A stretch of 64,000 bases of DNA, taken from Apteryx mantelli. Taxonomy: Eukaryota > Chordata > Aves > Apterygiformes > Apterygidae. Each line of letters starts with the position of its first letter. The stretch's first letter is position 1. Made by a program: the position numbers and the translations under genes. The DNA is taken from assembly GCF_036417845.1 (NCBI RefSeq), contig NC_089990.1, positions 1,991,501 through 2,055,500 on the forward strand, read 5' to 3'. The notes under the pieces are model-generated. The model worked only from the letters and a program-made list of their open reading frames with translations. It was not told where the DNA came from and made no database searches. Of the stretch, positions 13,225 through 26,900 are shown one piece after another.

Positions 13225-14297
13225 CGCAGGAGGCTTCACGGCAGGCGGGGGAGGACTCCTTGTGCTGGTACCCTCCAGCGTGCATCTGGAGCCTGGACAC
13301 GAACTGCAAGGGATGCTTTGAGCTATGGCAAGAAGGGGGCTGAGCTGGAAGCCTGGACTCTGGCATTACCACAAACCAAGTGATGAGGGGGAGTCTAAAA
13401 CCCAAGGCCGACCTTTCCTCCATTTCTCCAGAGACAAAGGGCTGCTCTTCTGCAGCTGATCAGGAGTGTCCAGCCCTCTGTCTCCTGCTGGGGACAAACC
13501 ATTTGTCACTCTGCATGCACAGACCCTTTTCTCCAGGGGTGAATGGGGACCCTGGGCTGCCATTGTCTCTTTGCAGGAGGTTTTTGACAGTAGCCTGAAA
13601 GCTAGGAGTGATGGATGGGAAAGGGGGTAAAGAGCTGCCCATTGGGAGAAAGCTGCAGGGGAAGAAAGCTGCTGCTCAGGGTGAGGGGTCATGGGCTGTT
13701 GCTCTGGGGGGGGCAGGTTTCTGCTGTGGGCTCACCCCACACCACTAAATGTTCCTCCTCAGGGGCAGATATTTGTCCAGTGTCTTTCACAGCATCTGAA
13801 ATGAAGACCATGTTTGGACACAGGGAGAACCAATTATTGCTCCAGGAGACTCATCAATCTTCTCCAAGATCTGCATGGAGATTGCTCCTCCTCAGTAATG
13901 AGAGACTTCATCTGTGACTGATGCCAATATACAAGCCTACGGACAGGAGGGGTCCTGGAGGCTGCCTAGGCAGGTTGGTGTGGCAAAACCACACACATCG
14001 ACCTTGTATTAACAAAACAACCATGGTAGCCCCGTAGTTTCTGCCCTCTGAACTTGTGTTGGAGGTGGAAGCCCATTCAGCAAGTGTGCTCACTCGTCCT
14101 TCCTACCCCTTCTGTTAGATCACAAGGGTATTCAGCCTATTTCCTCCACCACCACCACCCCCCCCTTAATACTGGGTGTGCTGGCACTCTGGCCTGGAGA
14201 GAGGACATGACTTCAGGGCCCTAGGGGAATAAGATTGAACCTTTAGACTCTGTACTCGCTTATTTAATGTAAGTGGGATTCTGGTGTGTGTTTTTTA

Positions 14298-14303
14298 AAT
14301 AAA
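14298..14303 (+). terminator. WNT11B: WNT11B poly(A) signal
   Basis: The first good AATAAA after the WNT11B stop codon lies about 1.07 kb downstream, in an AT-rich stretch. It would give a 3' UTR of roughly 1.1 kb. The sequence between the stop codon and this signal has no other gene. Confidence 0.6.
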
Positions 14304-14979
14304 CATATTACAGCATCTCTTCTGGTGACAGACCTACATGTTTCCTAGGACAGCCTCATTCCTCCCCTCTGTTGGAATTCAGCTGGCCACAGGGAAAATG
14401 AGGCTGTAAGGAGAGTGAAGCACTGTTTCTGCACCCTCACACAATGGTGCCACAACTTGTATGGCAGAGAACTGGTTCTGTTCTAAGACATGTTTTTTAC
14501 TTTCTGCTGCTCATTGGTCCAGGTTTGCCTTTAACCTACAGTTATTGCCGGTCAGCCTCAGCTATTACGCACGTACAGAAAACCTTATGGAATACTTCCT
14601 TGGGCCTCTGACCAACAAGCTAAGAATTCAGCCTTCTGGGGTTTAGTTTTGTTAGCTTGAAAACTGAGGAAGCATGGGCTTATTTTCTGATCCTTGTGAA
14701 CGTGGGCTGGACTGTGTGTGTGAACAGCAAGAAGTCAGAAGTTGCAGGATGGGGGGCCTGATATACCTTTCCTTCCCTCTGCTGCCCTGATTTATTCTAG
14801 CACTGAAGCTGGCCAAGTGTTTGCATAGAATAAGAGATTCCAGTTCATGCAGGCTTTGGAGAGAAAGGATGAGTCTAAATACAAATGTGCTCAGAAAACC
14901 TACAGCATGAGGAATATAGGTAAATGTGACTGAAATCCTAAGACAAATTCCTGCAGTTCACACCATGACCTAGAGACTC

Positions 14980-15340
14980 TGGCGGCTTTGCATGCATCTT
15001 GTTTTATTTGTGGTTTGCATTGAATGGAATTGGCTGTGTTCAGCCCTGAGTCCAGCTGTAAGATTACTCATTTCCATATTCATTCAATCATTTTAATAGC
15101 CTCTGCTGGGTCATGGAATCAATTCATAAGCTTTTATTGTAAATTGTCCCCTCCATTTAATGTGCTCCAGGTTTCTATATTAAGAGTGAATAAGAGCTGA
15201 GAGTCAAAGGTGATTTGAGAGAAGCCTGGGAGCTGGAAGTTGAAATGCTCAGGGGTGAAGCATATGCTCACATAGTTAACTAAGTGAGTTAACTATCATT
15301 ATCAGTTGTTAATGTGCCATTGACTTGATCAGGCTGCTGG
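14980..15340. promoter_or_regulatory. Candidate conserved noncoding element
   Basis: This AT-rich, CpG-poor block contains a GCATGC core, many ATTCA/ATTAA motifs and GTTAAC cores. The octamer agttaact occurs twice (15274-15281 and 15287-15294), separated by five bases. Each copy is itself palindromic, so the pair also reads as an inverted repeat. This texture is typical of vertebrate developmental enhancers, but no comparison was possible. Confidence 0.3.
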
Positions 15341-18291
15341 CATATAGCCTTCCCAGAGTGACAGCAAAGCCACAGCTGCAAGGCTTCCGTCACAGCTGCA
15401 AGGCCAAAAAAGCTATCTCTCAAGATTTTCTTTTAAAATGCAATTAGGAGTTAGTCACCAACATTCCTCAGAAAAGGGGAGTCTTCAAGCTGCTAGGCTG
15501 CAAAATGGGTGAAGCTTCTATATCCAGAACCAGGCTAAGCGGAGAGGTGATGCAGGTACTTAATTAGGAGGATTGCTTAAATACCTTCTCTATAGCCACC
15601 TCACTCTTCATTGCAAGATCAGAGGGAGGTGAAACTGGGAGGGGCTGTGAACTCTGCAGAGCATTGCAAAATGAGCTGGTGAGAAAAAAACAGGGGAAGG
15701 ATATTGTGGAGTGAGAGATTCGGCCAGGAGGGTGGGAAATGTGATTTGCATTTGGTAACTACAAACATACATAGCCTGGGGTAGAGGAGAAGGGCTACAA
15801 TAGCTAGGAATGCCCTGAGGAGGTGTTGTGATCCTCTCCTACAGAGGTCCTGTTTGAATTTCTGCCTGGGAAAAGGCAGGGTCAAGTGCTGAATATGCAG
15901 AGTCCTCTCCTTCCCTCACTTTTTGCATTCTGACTGCAGGCCCAACAGGGAAGAATTGGGAAAGGATTGGAGGGGTCATTTGGCAGTGAAGATGCTGGGC
16001 TCCATTTACGTCTTGGAGGAAATTGGAAAGCACTGTAATTAGTTGAAGGATGCAAATGGTCAGGCGGACAGGAAGGACTGTGGTGGGGAGATGACAGTCA
16101 AATGACAATGTTTTGAGTGGGAGGTGTTGTAATCCTGGGCCCACATCTGGAATTACCGGGCTTGTGAGATCTGCTAGACTGAGAGAGTCTCCCAGGGACA
16201 AAGAGCCAGAACAAGGCAATTAATACTAGATGATGGATGCAGAAGGAATAAACCATGCAGTTGAGGGGATCCATCTGACCGAATGCATTTTCTATCTCTA
16301 CTCCTGCCTGGACAGAAATGCCAGTAGGAAGTCGCCAGAGGAACACAGAGCCCTTTTCCCTCTGCCCAGGCTGGCACAAGAACCCTCTGAGGTAAAAGAT
16401 GGGAACAACTTGAATGTGGATGTCACCCTTCAGTGGCTTCCAGCGCTAGAAAGTGCAATGCCTTCTGCCAGAGAAATCAGTACAAGAGACTTTTTCTCCA
16501 ACCCTCTATACCTTCTGTTCCACCACAAATGTTTCAAGCTCTGGTAGATACCACTTCAGGACCTGATTAAACCTGGACCAGGAAGGTAGCACTGTCCCTG
16601 TAACTGAGAAGATCTGTGTAATGGTTGTGGCTTTGCAGCCCTTCAGACATTCCCTCCAACATTTCTTTTGCCTCAGTTTCACAATCAGTCCTCTCCAGAG
16701 TGTGGTAGACTGCTGTCATTACCCTCTGCTTCATGAAACCTCATCTGGCTTGTTACTGATGTTGGCGGATCTACCTCTTCACTTTTCTTTCCTAAGCCTT
16801 TTTTTATTATCTTTTTTTCTAATGTCTTGTGGCTTTTTGTTTATCTTTCTCTCTGGAAATGAAATTCCTGGAGCTGATTTTGCCATGGCCATGGCAGAAG
16901 TCTTTCACTTCTTGGTGCTGTGAATTGATGTGGAAGAGATGGCTCTGAATTTGGCTTGAGCTCAGAAAAAAGAAGGAAACTTATTCCTCTACATGAAGTA
17001 TGATGAGAAGTAGGCAAGGGGTTTGCTCTGAAGAGGCTCCTCTCCTCACTAGCTGATTTTTTTACTTGTGTTTGAAAGGAGTAACACTGAAATGAACAGG
17101 ATCATTCCCTACTGGTTAGATTGTGTGGACAATGAGGTCTATAGAAAAGAGAGCAATTTGCATGGATTCCTTTGACTTTGATAAAGAACAATTTTTTTAA
17201 TTTATTTCTTTATTCATTGAAGGATGCTCAATAAATTATTCCAGGAGGATAACCTGAGCAAAGGCAACTAGCTGTTGGTAAATAAGTAAGAGTTTTGGGG
17301 ATGAATGACTTTGTTCAAGAACATGTTGGGATGTTTCCTCCCTACAGCCCTGAGACTGCAGCTCTGACAGGAAGGTGGGGTGGGTCAGGGCTTTCACCTG
17401 CACCAGTGGAGTTCCTTGGCTATGACAAAAGCTGAGCCAGAATGAAAAGGCTTGGGATGGCATCACTGCCTGGGGGCTCAGCTGTTGATCAACATCTGTA
17501 CTGCTTTAGATATTTGGGGGATGTTACTTTGAACTTTGGGACAGCTGGTGCCTACGTTATTCCGCCTCAAGACACAAACATGAGTAAGTGCTTGTATTTA
17601 AGGAAGAACCTTTGCATCTCTGTTCTCCTTTATTTCTGGGGTGTTCAGCAGTATCATGACACCCTGAGGATGACAAGCAACCATAGGGATTGTCCTTATG
17701 GGGATCTTCAGCTGGGAAACAGGGATGAATCAACGAGAGTAACAGCCATGAGACTGAGGGGGAACTAGACTGCAGCCTGGAAGGACCTCAGGCGTAGCAC
17801 GAAGGGCAGTGGATGCAATGGCTGTGCTAGATTCAAAGAGAAAGAGACTCCCATCCCTTCTTCTCGGATGGTCAGGCGGGAATCCCTTCCAGATCAGAAT
17901 CATGTGTTTCAGCAAGTTGGTGAATCAGAGGAGAAAAGACCCAGATACAAAAGGCTGCTGTGGAGAACTACACTCTGAAGTCAAGAAACTGTCCCGTGGT
18001 GCTTGTTGGTTTCTTTGCAGAACAAAAGACACGCAACAGAAAAAGCCTGGGAGCATCATGTTACCTGCGCTTGTACCAGCACTGTCACCGGAACAGGACT
18101 TTGCTAGGAGGAGATATGGCCAAAAGTATTCTTAAGGAAAGGCTGACTGCTGTGCGAGCAGTCTTCAGCAGCGGGGACGCAGTGAGAGAGAGCTGGAGTC
18201 CTGTCAAGCTGAATGCAGCAAAAATGATGGGATCTCTCTCTAGGAAGGTCACACTGAGGAGACACCCTGCAGGAGGGAAGCAGCAGCTGTA

Positions 18292-18345
18292 CCACCCAAT
18301 GGTGCACAGGCTCAGGGACCACCCGATGATGCACAGGCTCGGGGA
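18292..18345. repeat. 27-bp tandem duplication
   Basis: Two adjacent 27-base units, 18292-18318 and 18319-18345, share the core gcacaggctc and differ at about four positions. The duplication lies in noncoding sequence between WNT11B and IGBP1 and explains the internal repeat in the spurious open frame that spans it. Confidence 0.8.
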
Positions 18346-20179
18346 CAGAACAGGCCAACTGCATGTTATGGTATCCTTATCACAGCCAGAGGGGCCAGGA
18401 AGAGAGTAGGGTTGCTACATTTCTAAGCACCTTGGTCTCCTTTCACCACCCTGTTTTTCCTCCCTCTCACTTGTTTTCTGGGCAATAGGGCCTAGTTTGA
18501 ATTCATTCATGTATAGTGTGGGTGGCGCACTGCAGGTTGCTTGTGGTAGACTTTTCAAATTGCAGAGAAGGTGCCCTGGCCTTATTGATGAATCACTAAA
18601 TAATAGCATCTTCCTTGTGTGCATTCCTGAGGAAACCACCTCCAAAGCCAGTCAGAAGGTGAGTTAAGCAGGGAAGGATGTGCAGAACAGTCTTGTCTCC
18701 AAAGCAGAGGCTGACTTAGGCCTATGAGCTGCCTTAGGGCTGCCATGCAACTGGGCTTTTCCAGATACATCCTCCCCCTCCCACCCCAGAACTCAGTCCA
18801 CTCAGATTTTGAGGACTTTCTCAGCTTATGTTTGTGTCAGCCATGACCACTGTGCATGTGCTGTGTGGTAGAGCAAGGAATTTCCAGGCATGCTTCAGTC
18901 TGGCTGGAGTGTTATTTGTGCGTACCATGCTGTAGGGCCACATGCAGGAGCTCCAACACCTTCCAGGAAGACTGGACGTACTTGTAACGTGTCTGGTGCT
19001 CCTGGGAAGCACTGGACAGGCCCTCTGGATGTGCAAAGCCAGATGTTCTGCACATGTGCATTAAATGGAATACACCATAGCGGTCCTGGTTTTACTACCT
19101 ATATAATGGAAAGCATGTGGGCATGTTTCATGTCTGGGAAACGATGGGCGGAAATATAAGGACACTCCAGAACCTGAGGTGAGATTGATCCCTAGATGTC
19201 AACTTCATGCTGAAAACCTACTGCACTAAAACACCCTGTAGAGCTGGAGAGTGGAAGAGATTGATCCCCTGCTTGTCAAAACCCTGGGAACTCCCCCTTT
19301 TCACGTGCAGTGGAACTAATCACAGCTACTATTCCTGTAGTCCCCAGCTTGAGGCTCATTGTGGTGTGAATAGGGGCTTGCTAGATAATTATGCCTGCCA
19401 AAGAACCATTTATTTTTTCCTTGTGTTAAGAACATTAGTTCTGTAATTGGAAGGGGCAGCTCAGAAAAACATGTCCTGCCAAGCAGACCTCAGTCAGCAG
19501 GAGAACAACATGTGCGGGTACTTGCAATTTTTTATGCTGGGGTTGAAGACCAGCAGATTGTGGGTGATTTTGGTCACTAGCTCTTATTTCATGCTCCTGT
19601 GCTGTAAGTAGAACCTATTCTTGACCAACTGGAGCAACAGGTGAAAATAGGGCTGATTAACTCCTAGCAGGGAAATTCATGAACTTCCAACCAGCTAACA
19701 AGTGAGCTGACCCACTTGGCTCTTAGAGGCATGGCCTTCTCCCTCTCAGAGGAAACAGGGCCTCACACAGATTTCTTACTCTCAGTCTGGTTCACGTCTG
19801 GTGAGCTGTGACAGTGTGTGTCTGAAAGCTGGTCCTGTGCCACCCCTGGATATCTGGGGCAAAATGGTCCCCACGCAATGCTAAGGGAGGGGAAACTGCC
19901 CCATCATCAGCCTGTTTGCAATTATTTGGAGAGCAAGCCTATAGCTCCCTGCGAACCGCTGCTCTGGTTTGCTCCGAGAGGTGAAGGCCTCAGAAGGGCA
20001 TGCCTATAGAAGATACCCGTTAACGATTAAACAGAGTTTTCCTATGGGAAAGGTGATCTCTGAACTGCTCAGAGAGCCTCTGGATAACACTAAGGGTGAA
20101 GGAGTTCACTCTAGCAGTCTCTTTCACTCTGATCCTTAAGAAAAAAGTGCTGCTGAAATCTTGGCTCTTAGTTAAAAGG

Positions 20180-20410
20180 GGTGATGATTTGATAGGTTTA
20201 TTGCAGCTTTTAATTAATCCGTGTGTAAGGGGAAGATGCTGTATTGATAGTGGCATTGCCTTTTTGTTGAAAGGGAACTAGTAATTGTTAGGGATGTCAT
20301 AGCATTTTGTGTTAGTGAAGAACAAATGGCTGTTGATTCATGGCCCCATTCTGCTTCCAATAATTATATTAATTAATTTTCCCACTGCTGGACAGAGTGC
20401 TGTTCTTCAC
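20180..20410. promoter_or_regulatory. Candidate conserved noncoding element
   Basis: AT-rich sequence with TTTAATTAAT near 20210 and an AATTATATTAATTAATTTTC-type cluster near 20360-20380. Homeodomain-type TAAT cores recur on both strands. It resembles enhancer-type noncoding DNA, but function is inferred from composition alone. Confidence 0.22.
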
Positions 20411-22999
20411 TTCCTGCCTGGTATGCAGGAATACTGCATAATGACATGTAAAACTGTTGACGTATCTCACAGTACTGGTGTCTGCATTTTCAGGCATAAG
20501 CAAAATGGTCACACAGAGAGAGGATGACAGGATAGTAAAACTATTGGGGGTCTATTCAGGACAAAGAATACAGGAACCTAAATCCACAACTGCTCTGTTT
20601 TTTATGATTAACTTTTTATCAAGCTTCCTCATGTATGTATGAAGAAAACAAACACAGGAGATGATAAACTGACTCATTCTAGTAGGTTAATTGCTGCAAG
20701 CCTGCCCTGAATTACTGTTGCACCATATAAATTTTTCACAGCTAGGTCAATTACTTTTATTGTACTTCTTATGGACCAATGTCAGTTTGTAGAAATACAG
20801 CTTTAACTCTTATCTGTCTTATCCCTATTTTAATTTCAGAAATATTGTAAGAAAGGACTCTGAGCTAAAAGCAAGGAAACGTGACTAGCTTTTTGTCTTT
20901 CTTTTGTTTCAAAAAAGCTACACAGAGAAGAAACGGGAGGCATTGCACTTATAAAATACTACACTGCCTGTACATATTGACATGCTGTGCTTTGTGTTGT
21001 CCAGACTGTCTGTCAGATTTAGATCCCATGCTAGGCAGTAAGAGTCCAATCCAGTACAAGCCATTAGTGAATCCCAGCTGTGGCACTGGCCGCAGTGTCC
21101 TATGGCTTAATGTCATTCTGACTCTTCCAAGTGCAGGAGAGGACCACACGCAGTACCTGCCATCACAGATTTAATAACTGCTCTAGCACCTGGGGCAAGA
21201 CACGCTGCCGTCATGACCTGTACGTTTGCCTGGGACAGCCTTGCCGCGGCTGCTGTGACTTCAGGTGGCCTTCAGGGAGGGCTTGCAGGGCCTCACTGCT
21301 AGCAATGACTTAGCTCCCTCTGGTGCAGCCGCGCAGACAAAACACACCCAGGCGCACACCAACACCTTCACCGCACAGAGATGTGCAGGCTGCTGCCACG
21401 CAAACCGCTGCGCTGGGAGACGAGAGCTGAGCACCATGCAGAAATGCTAGCGTAGGGTTCACATGCAGAATGGCTAACTAGCCTGATCTTCAAATGGGCT
21501 CATCAGGACAATATTGTTTATACTGATATAAAGCTTATGAAGTATTTGATTACAGCTTGGCTGGTGCTGCATAGCACCATGTTATGTTATGCAGACAAAC
21601 TCCAACCTTGCACTGCATATTTCTTCTGGTAAGATTAATGGAAAGAGATTCACAATATTAAAAAAAAAAAAACAAAAAAACAACCACCAAACCAATAATC
21701 TCCAGAGGTGTGGGTACTGGAGCAAAAATCACATGGGAGGTGACATGAGCTTTTGGAAATCCAGGTCCTCTTGGTTTAGCAGGAAGAACTCTAGGGAGCT
21801 TGTATTTAATGCTATCTACAAAAAAACCCCAAGGCCTAAAAAGATGAGTAACTGCTGTTATATATGTGGATGCACTTAAGATAAGACAGGCCATGAGCAA
21901 AAGCATCCGGTGGAAGGGAAAACCAGAGTAGACAACAGAAACAAACTTCTGCCAGTTTTCTCTGTAAAGTCTCTTTATATTCATGGCTCGTTTGCTTGAG
22001 CACACTGAATGTGAGACATTGCTCTACACCTGGCCAAGGGAGGGTATCCCCACTGGTAAAGAATCTCTTATGGCCGAAGACGTGAATCACTGCTCCAGAC
22101 ACGTACAACAGCACATTTGATTTTAAAAGGAGAACAGAAATACAATCCCTTTTAAAGGATTGATGTCCTCCATGGAGGCTCAGTCCATGCAAGCAGAGAG
22201 TGCTGACATTTGAGGAGGGCCTTAAGGGTGGTATTGCCCTGCCTTGGGTCGATCAACTGTTTGAGACCCTTCTGCCTCTCAGTCACTGGGGCACCTTGGC
22301 TGTACTCTTCATCGTTTGCTATCTTCTGCCCTGCCTTCAGCTTATCTCTTCATAACTAAAGTCACTGTCTAGCTCCCTTCTCCCTCTCTGTTCCTTCCTG
22401 AACACTGTGTTATTAACATGCCACTTGCTGCCGGATGCAGGTTACTTTGCTTGTGCCTTATAACCCTTGTCCTGCGATGCATCACCTTGTCTGTAGATGC
22501 TGGAAGTTGTGGAGAGATGGACCAGGTCTTATTTTCTGTTGTGATACAGAATGCTGCTTAACCGGTGTATATGCTGTGTGTCATATTAAAATCGGTATGA
22601 CTGGTAATGGTGACAGCCAAATCGGCAGAGCTAAAGAAGTGGCTAGCTAGCTGCATTTTCCACTTCACTTTGTCCCTTCCGATTTAATTTCTGGCATAAC
22701 CTGTTGTCTTTGTATTCTTTGGGCTATTCTCATAAGAGCCCAATTTCAAAGTAATTTGTTTAGAACAGATGTTTCATAAAAAATGTGCTATTTTAACATG
22801 GCAATGGCCTCTTTGCCATTCTCGCTCAATTTCTGAGTGGGAAGAAGGCACGTTTTCTGACAATTTCCCTAACTGTCATTATCTTTGCTTGGTCGGTAGG
22901 ACCCAGGCCACCACTAGAAGTTTAACGCCTTGGTAGGTGCGGTATTTGAGGAGTTACGTGAGCCAGACAAGGGCAGCAGGTCGGATTTTGCAGGCGATG

Positions 23000-23960
23000 G
23001 GCCCGTGTGAGGCGAGGTGACGCCGACTCCCTGAGGCGGGCGCGCAGCCTCACTTTTGGGGGCCATGCTGCTGCGGGCAACGGTGGCTGCCCGGCCCCCG
23101 GTGTGGCAGCCCGGGCTCCCCCCCCCGCCTCACGGGGCTCCCCTCGCCTCACGGGCCCCCCGACCGCCGCCCCGCTGCCCTCCTCACATGGCGCCCCGCT
23201 CTCGCAGCGGCGGCCGCCCTGCCCCTACCAAGATGGCGGCACGCCCTCTGCGGCGTGGCTCGCCGCCGCCACTAAGATGGCGGCCGGGGGCGGGCCCGGA
23301 AGCGGCACGGCGGCAAGGGCTGCGCTCCCGGCCCAAGATGGCGGAGGGGGCTGGTACGGAGGCGCCGCGGCTGCCCGAGCTGCTGGCGGCGGGCTGGCGG
23401 CTGTGGGAGGAGGTGGAGGCCGGCACCGAGCCGTCCTCGGCCGCCCCGGCCGTGCAGGACAAGGTGCGGCGGGGGCTCGACGCCCTGCAGCAGGCGGCCG
23501 CCATGGTGGCGCAGCTGGACCTGTTCAGGTGAGAGGCGGCGGGGGCGAGGCGGGCTGCGCCGCGCGGGTCCCCCCGTCGCCCCCCCGAGCCCGGTGCGGG
23601 CGGCGGGTGCGGGACGGTCTCGCCTCTCTCGTCCCGCAGCGAGAACGAGGAGCTGGAGGAGATCGCGTCGGCCGACTTGCGCTACCTGCCGCTGCCCGCC
23701 CTGCTGGGGGCCCTGACGCTGCGGCAGGTCAACCAGAGCCGGCGGCTGGAGCACCTGGAAAGCGCCCGCGCCCACTTCTGCCGCTTCCTGCGGCTCTGCA
23801 AGAGCTACGGCCTGGGCAGCTTCGCCCTGCCGGGCCCCGCCGGCAGCCCGCCGGCCCCCGCCGCCGCCCCGGGCCCGGCCGCCGGCGGCCTGGTGGCCAT
23901 GGCGTCGGCCCGGCAAGCCAAGATCGAGAGGTAGGTCGAGGGTGGAGGGGGGAGGCCTGG
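23000..23960 (+). promoter_or_regulatory. IGBP1: CpG-island promoter of IGBP1 with three YY1-type motifs
   Basis: A very GC- and CpG-rich block covers the IGBP1 promoter and first two exons. AAGATGGCGG, the classic YY1 core of TATA-less housekeeping promoters, occurs three times in the same orientation at 23230-23239, 23274-23283 and 23335-23344. The third copy contains the chosen start codon at 23338. No TATA box is seen. Confidence 0.65.
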
Positions 23961-26900
23961 GCCCCGGCCCCGGGCCCGGGGGGGTGGCTGGGCAGGCCTG
24001 CGCGGCGGTAAAGCGGTTCTCCTCGGCGCTGAGCGTTCGCTCCATCTTGAAACGCGCGCCGCCTCGTAGCTCTGCTCCCTCGGGGAGAGGAGAGACGTGT
24101 CTCGAGTTTCCAGTCTTCTAGTAAGTACCGCACATGCTTCCTTCGGTATCAGTTCCCTAGTCGCTGCCAGCTGCGTAAAGCCACACGCTGGGATTATTAT
24201 TTATTTTTATTTTTTACCACTGAACTTATTGATAGATCTTTAGTAAAGAGATATAAAGCCTCTTCATCGTGCTTTGCTTTAAGGCTTTTGATAATAAAGT
24301 TGTCGCTTGCTGTAGCAGCGCTGGAAGGCCCCATCTGGGCTCAAAGAGTGCTCACCTTGCACAAAGGCAAAACATGATTCCTGTTCTAGAAAGCAGTCTA
24401 AATAAAATGGGCTTTGGGGTAGGAGAGTGAGTTGGAGACGTTTGGGTGAGCGCAGCAAAGCCTCTGCAACACGGGATGGGTGTTGGCCGTCTTGGAGCTG
24501 CGCCTGATCCCGCGAGCGCGGCTGCACGGGGCATCATCCGCCCACGGGAAAACCGGAGGTGCCTGTGTTGTGAGTTTGGCTGAAAGCAGGTCATTACTCG
24601 ATCCGGCTGCGAGATGAGGAGTTGCAATTATATTTGCTTTCGGGAAAATCCTTAGACACTGTGAACACACTTCCTTAAGGAGGCCTGCATCTAGTCTGGA
24701 CCCATGCCATCCTAGCTGCCTTACCCTTGCTCTCTGCGCCGTACGTGAGCGCGGCGCTCCAGCGTGCCGGAGCCTGGGGAGCAGGCTGGCGTTGCAGCAG
24801 GCCAGCTGAAGCAACCTGCCCCGCTGCAAGGTTCTTCTAGGCTGCTTCTCCATTCAGCTCCTGTAGTTTTCTAATCCTTGGTTCTTACTGTTCATTTCTC
24901 ACTGTAAGTAAAGGAAGTTGGACACAATCATTTAGCCTAAAATATATTATTTAGGCTGTTTCCCTCCACACACCCCCAATAACTAAAACACTTTTCCAGT
25001 TCCTTTCTCAGCTGTTGTTTTTTTTTAACACAGTTTTGATTGAACTCTTCATGAATTAATCTGCTTTATAAGCAGCTCTTTGATATCTTCATGTAATGTA
25101 GAGACAGTTCAAAATAGCTATTGTGTTGGTTATCTCATTGAAGGAGCTGAAGAATTTAATTCCTTTTCCTCCAGCAGATTAGCCTTGCCAGTTTTTCCTC
25201 ATTTTACCTGGGAGGCTTAACATTTTAGGTTTGCTGACCTATTAGCACAAAAAAAAGGGGGGGGGGGGAAAGGCATTTTAACTGTCTTATTTTAACTACT
25301 CTTAACAGTCAGGAGTTACTTTAAATTACAACAGTAAACCTGCCTTTCTGTACATAATTCTCTTCTTAAGTACCTGACGTAGTGTTAAAATATTTTGTAA
25401 AGAGTAGCAAGGATCCAGAGTAAAGTCTAAACTTGAGTGGACAGATGAAAGTGATGGGAAAGATGTGAGGAAAAGGTATTAGCACTATATGTTTGTATAT
25501 GACTGCATTTCAAAATCTTTTGCAATTAAAGTGAATCCCTTCTGATTTCTGTATTTTTTTCCTGTGTCAAAAAACTTAAATTCTCAGTCAGGTGATTCTA
25601 ATTGAGGTGGGTGGATAAAGCCTTGTGCTTGGTGTTTTGCCTTGTGCTTACCCTTTAGAGGTCACCAGCAAGTAACCCCCAGTATGATCTAGTGCTGCCA
25701 ATGGTCCTCTTCTTCATAATGGAAATTTTCCTGTGAGTCTTTGCAGGAATGTTACTCTGTTGTTAAATGAATGGGAACTGCTTTCACAGGGAACTTTTTC
25801 TAAGATATGGGGAGCTCTATGGATGTCTGGGATTTGCTTATCCTAATGAGTGCTGGTCGCCAACTGGCACCTATGTAAAAAGCAGTGAAAATGGGATTGG
25901 GGCAGGAGGTGGTTCTTTAACTGAATTTGACTGAATTTCAAGAAATCGCAAGTTGTTTATTTTAAAAAACAGAGTATCTGGGTTATGCTAGAGAAAAGTT
26001 ACTTAAATGATCTCATTTTGTTCTCTGTGAGCCAGATATAAGCAGAAGAAGGAACTGGAGAACAGATTGGCCTCTATGAGAACCTTTGTGGAGAGTGGGC
26101 AAGCAGATGAGGATCAGATGCGAGAATTTTACCTCTTGCAAACCCAGAAATGGATCAACATCAGCCTTGAGGAAATTGAGAGTATTGACCAAGAAACGGT
26201 CATTTTGAGGAGCAGAGGTACAACAAAACAGGTACGAGATCTCTCTTGAACTGCAGGTCCTGTGGACTGTGGATACTTAGACCTGATGATAGACACTGTG
26301 GAGAGTAAATTAATCTCAGAGGCAGTTTTGTAAGTTTTATTCTGTGAAGTTCTAGTTTAAAATCTAGCTCGCATATGACCTAAGCGGATGGGTTTGGATT
26401 TAATTCCGAATGGGTGGTGGTCTTTTTTTTTTTTTTGGATTAGTCACTGTCTGGTGTCACCGCGTGTCCTAGACAGTCAAAGCTTGTGAAATACTAGAGT
26501 GCTGAATATCAAAGCTGATCTGGTCTGTGTGCAGAGGCTTTTCTCAGCTTTGCTCAGTTGTGCCAGTCCCTTAACACTAAAGAACTAAGTGGATTTTTAA
26601 ACAAGAGCCTTGGGTTGTTTTGTTCCCCTGCCCCCAGCATACAGTTCTAGCTTAGAAAACGTCAAAACATTCCAGGAATGCCTGTTCTGAATGACTGAAG
26701 CTTCTCATGAACCTGCAAGTCTTGTGTATACTAGTGTTTCTCGGCTTTGTGCTGCTCACCTAAATGTCTGGCTGGGATGCAAATTTCATAATGTGCCTAA
26801 ATGTGCCATAGCCTAGTTTTGTTGGTGTGACTTATTTGTGCAGTTCATTATCTGGCACTGTAGAAGTCTGCTTTTCTGTAGTGCCCAGATGATAACCTCA

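Larger units (their letters stand above)
14304..22990. other. Intergenic region between WNT11B and IGBP1
   Basis: No gene is recognised in this 8.7 kb. The longest open frame (17960-18409, 149 codons) lacks any recognised domain and crosses a tandem duplication. The region contains several AT-rich, low-CpG blocks listed separately (14980-15340 and 20180-20410). There is also a short A-rich run at 21660-21690 and a six-base-stem hairpin around 22807-22824. No intact transposon was identified. Confidence 0.6.

Noticed and set aside
17960-18409. 149-codon open frame between WNT11B and IGBP1
   Set aside because: No recognised domain, crosses a 27-bp tandem duplication, and no splice or promoter context.
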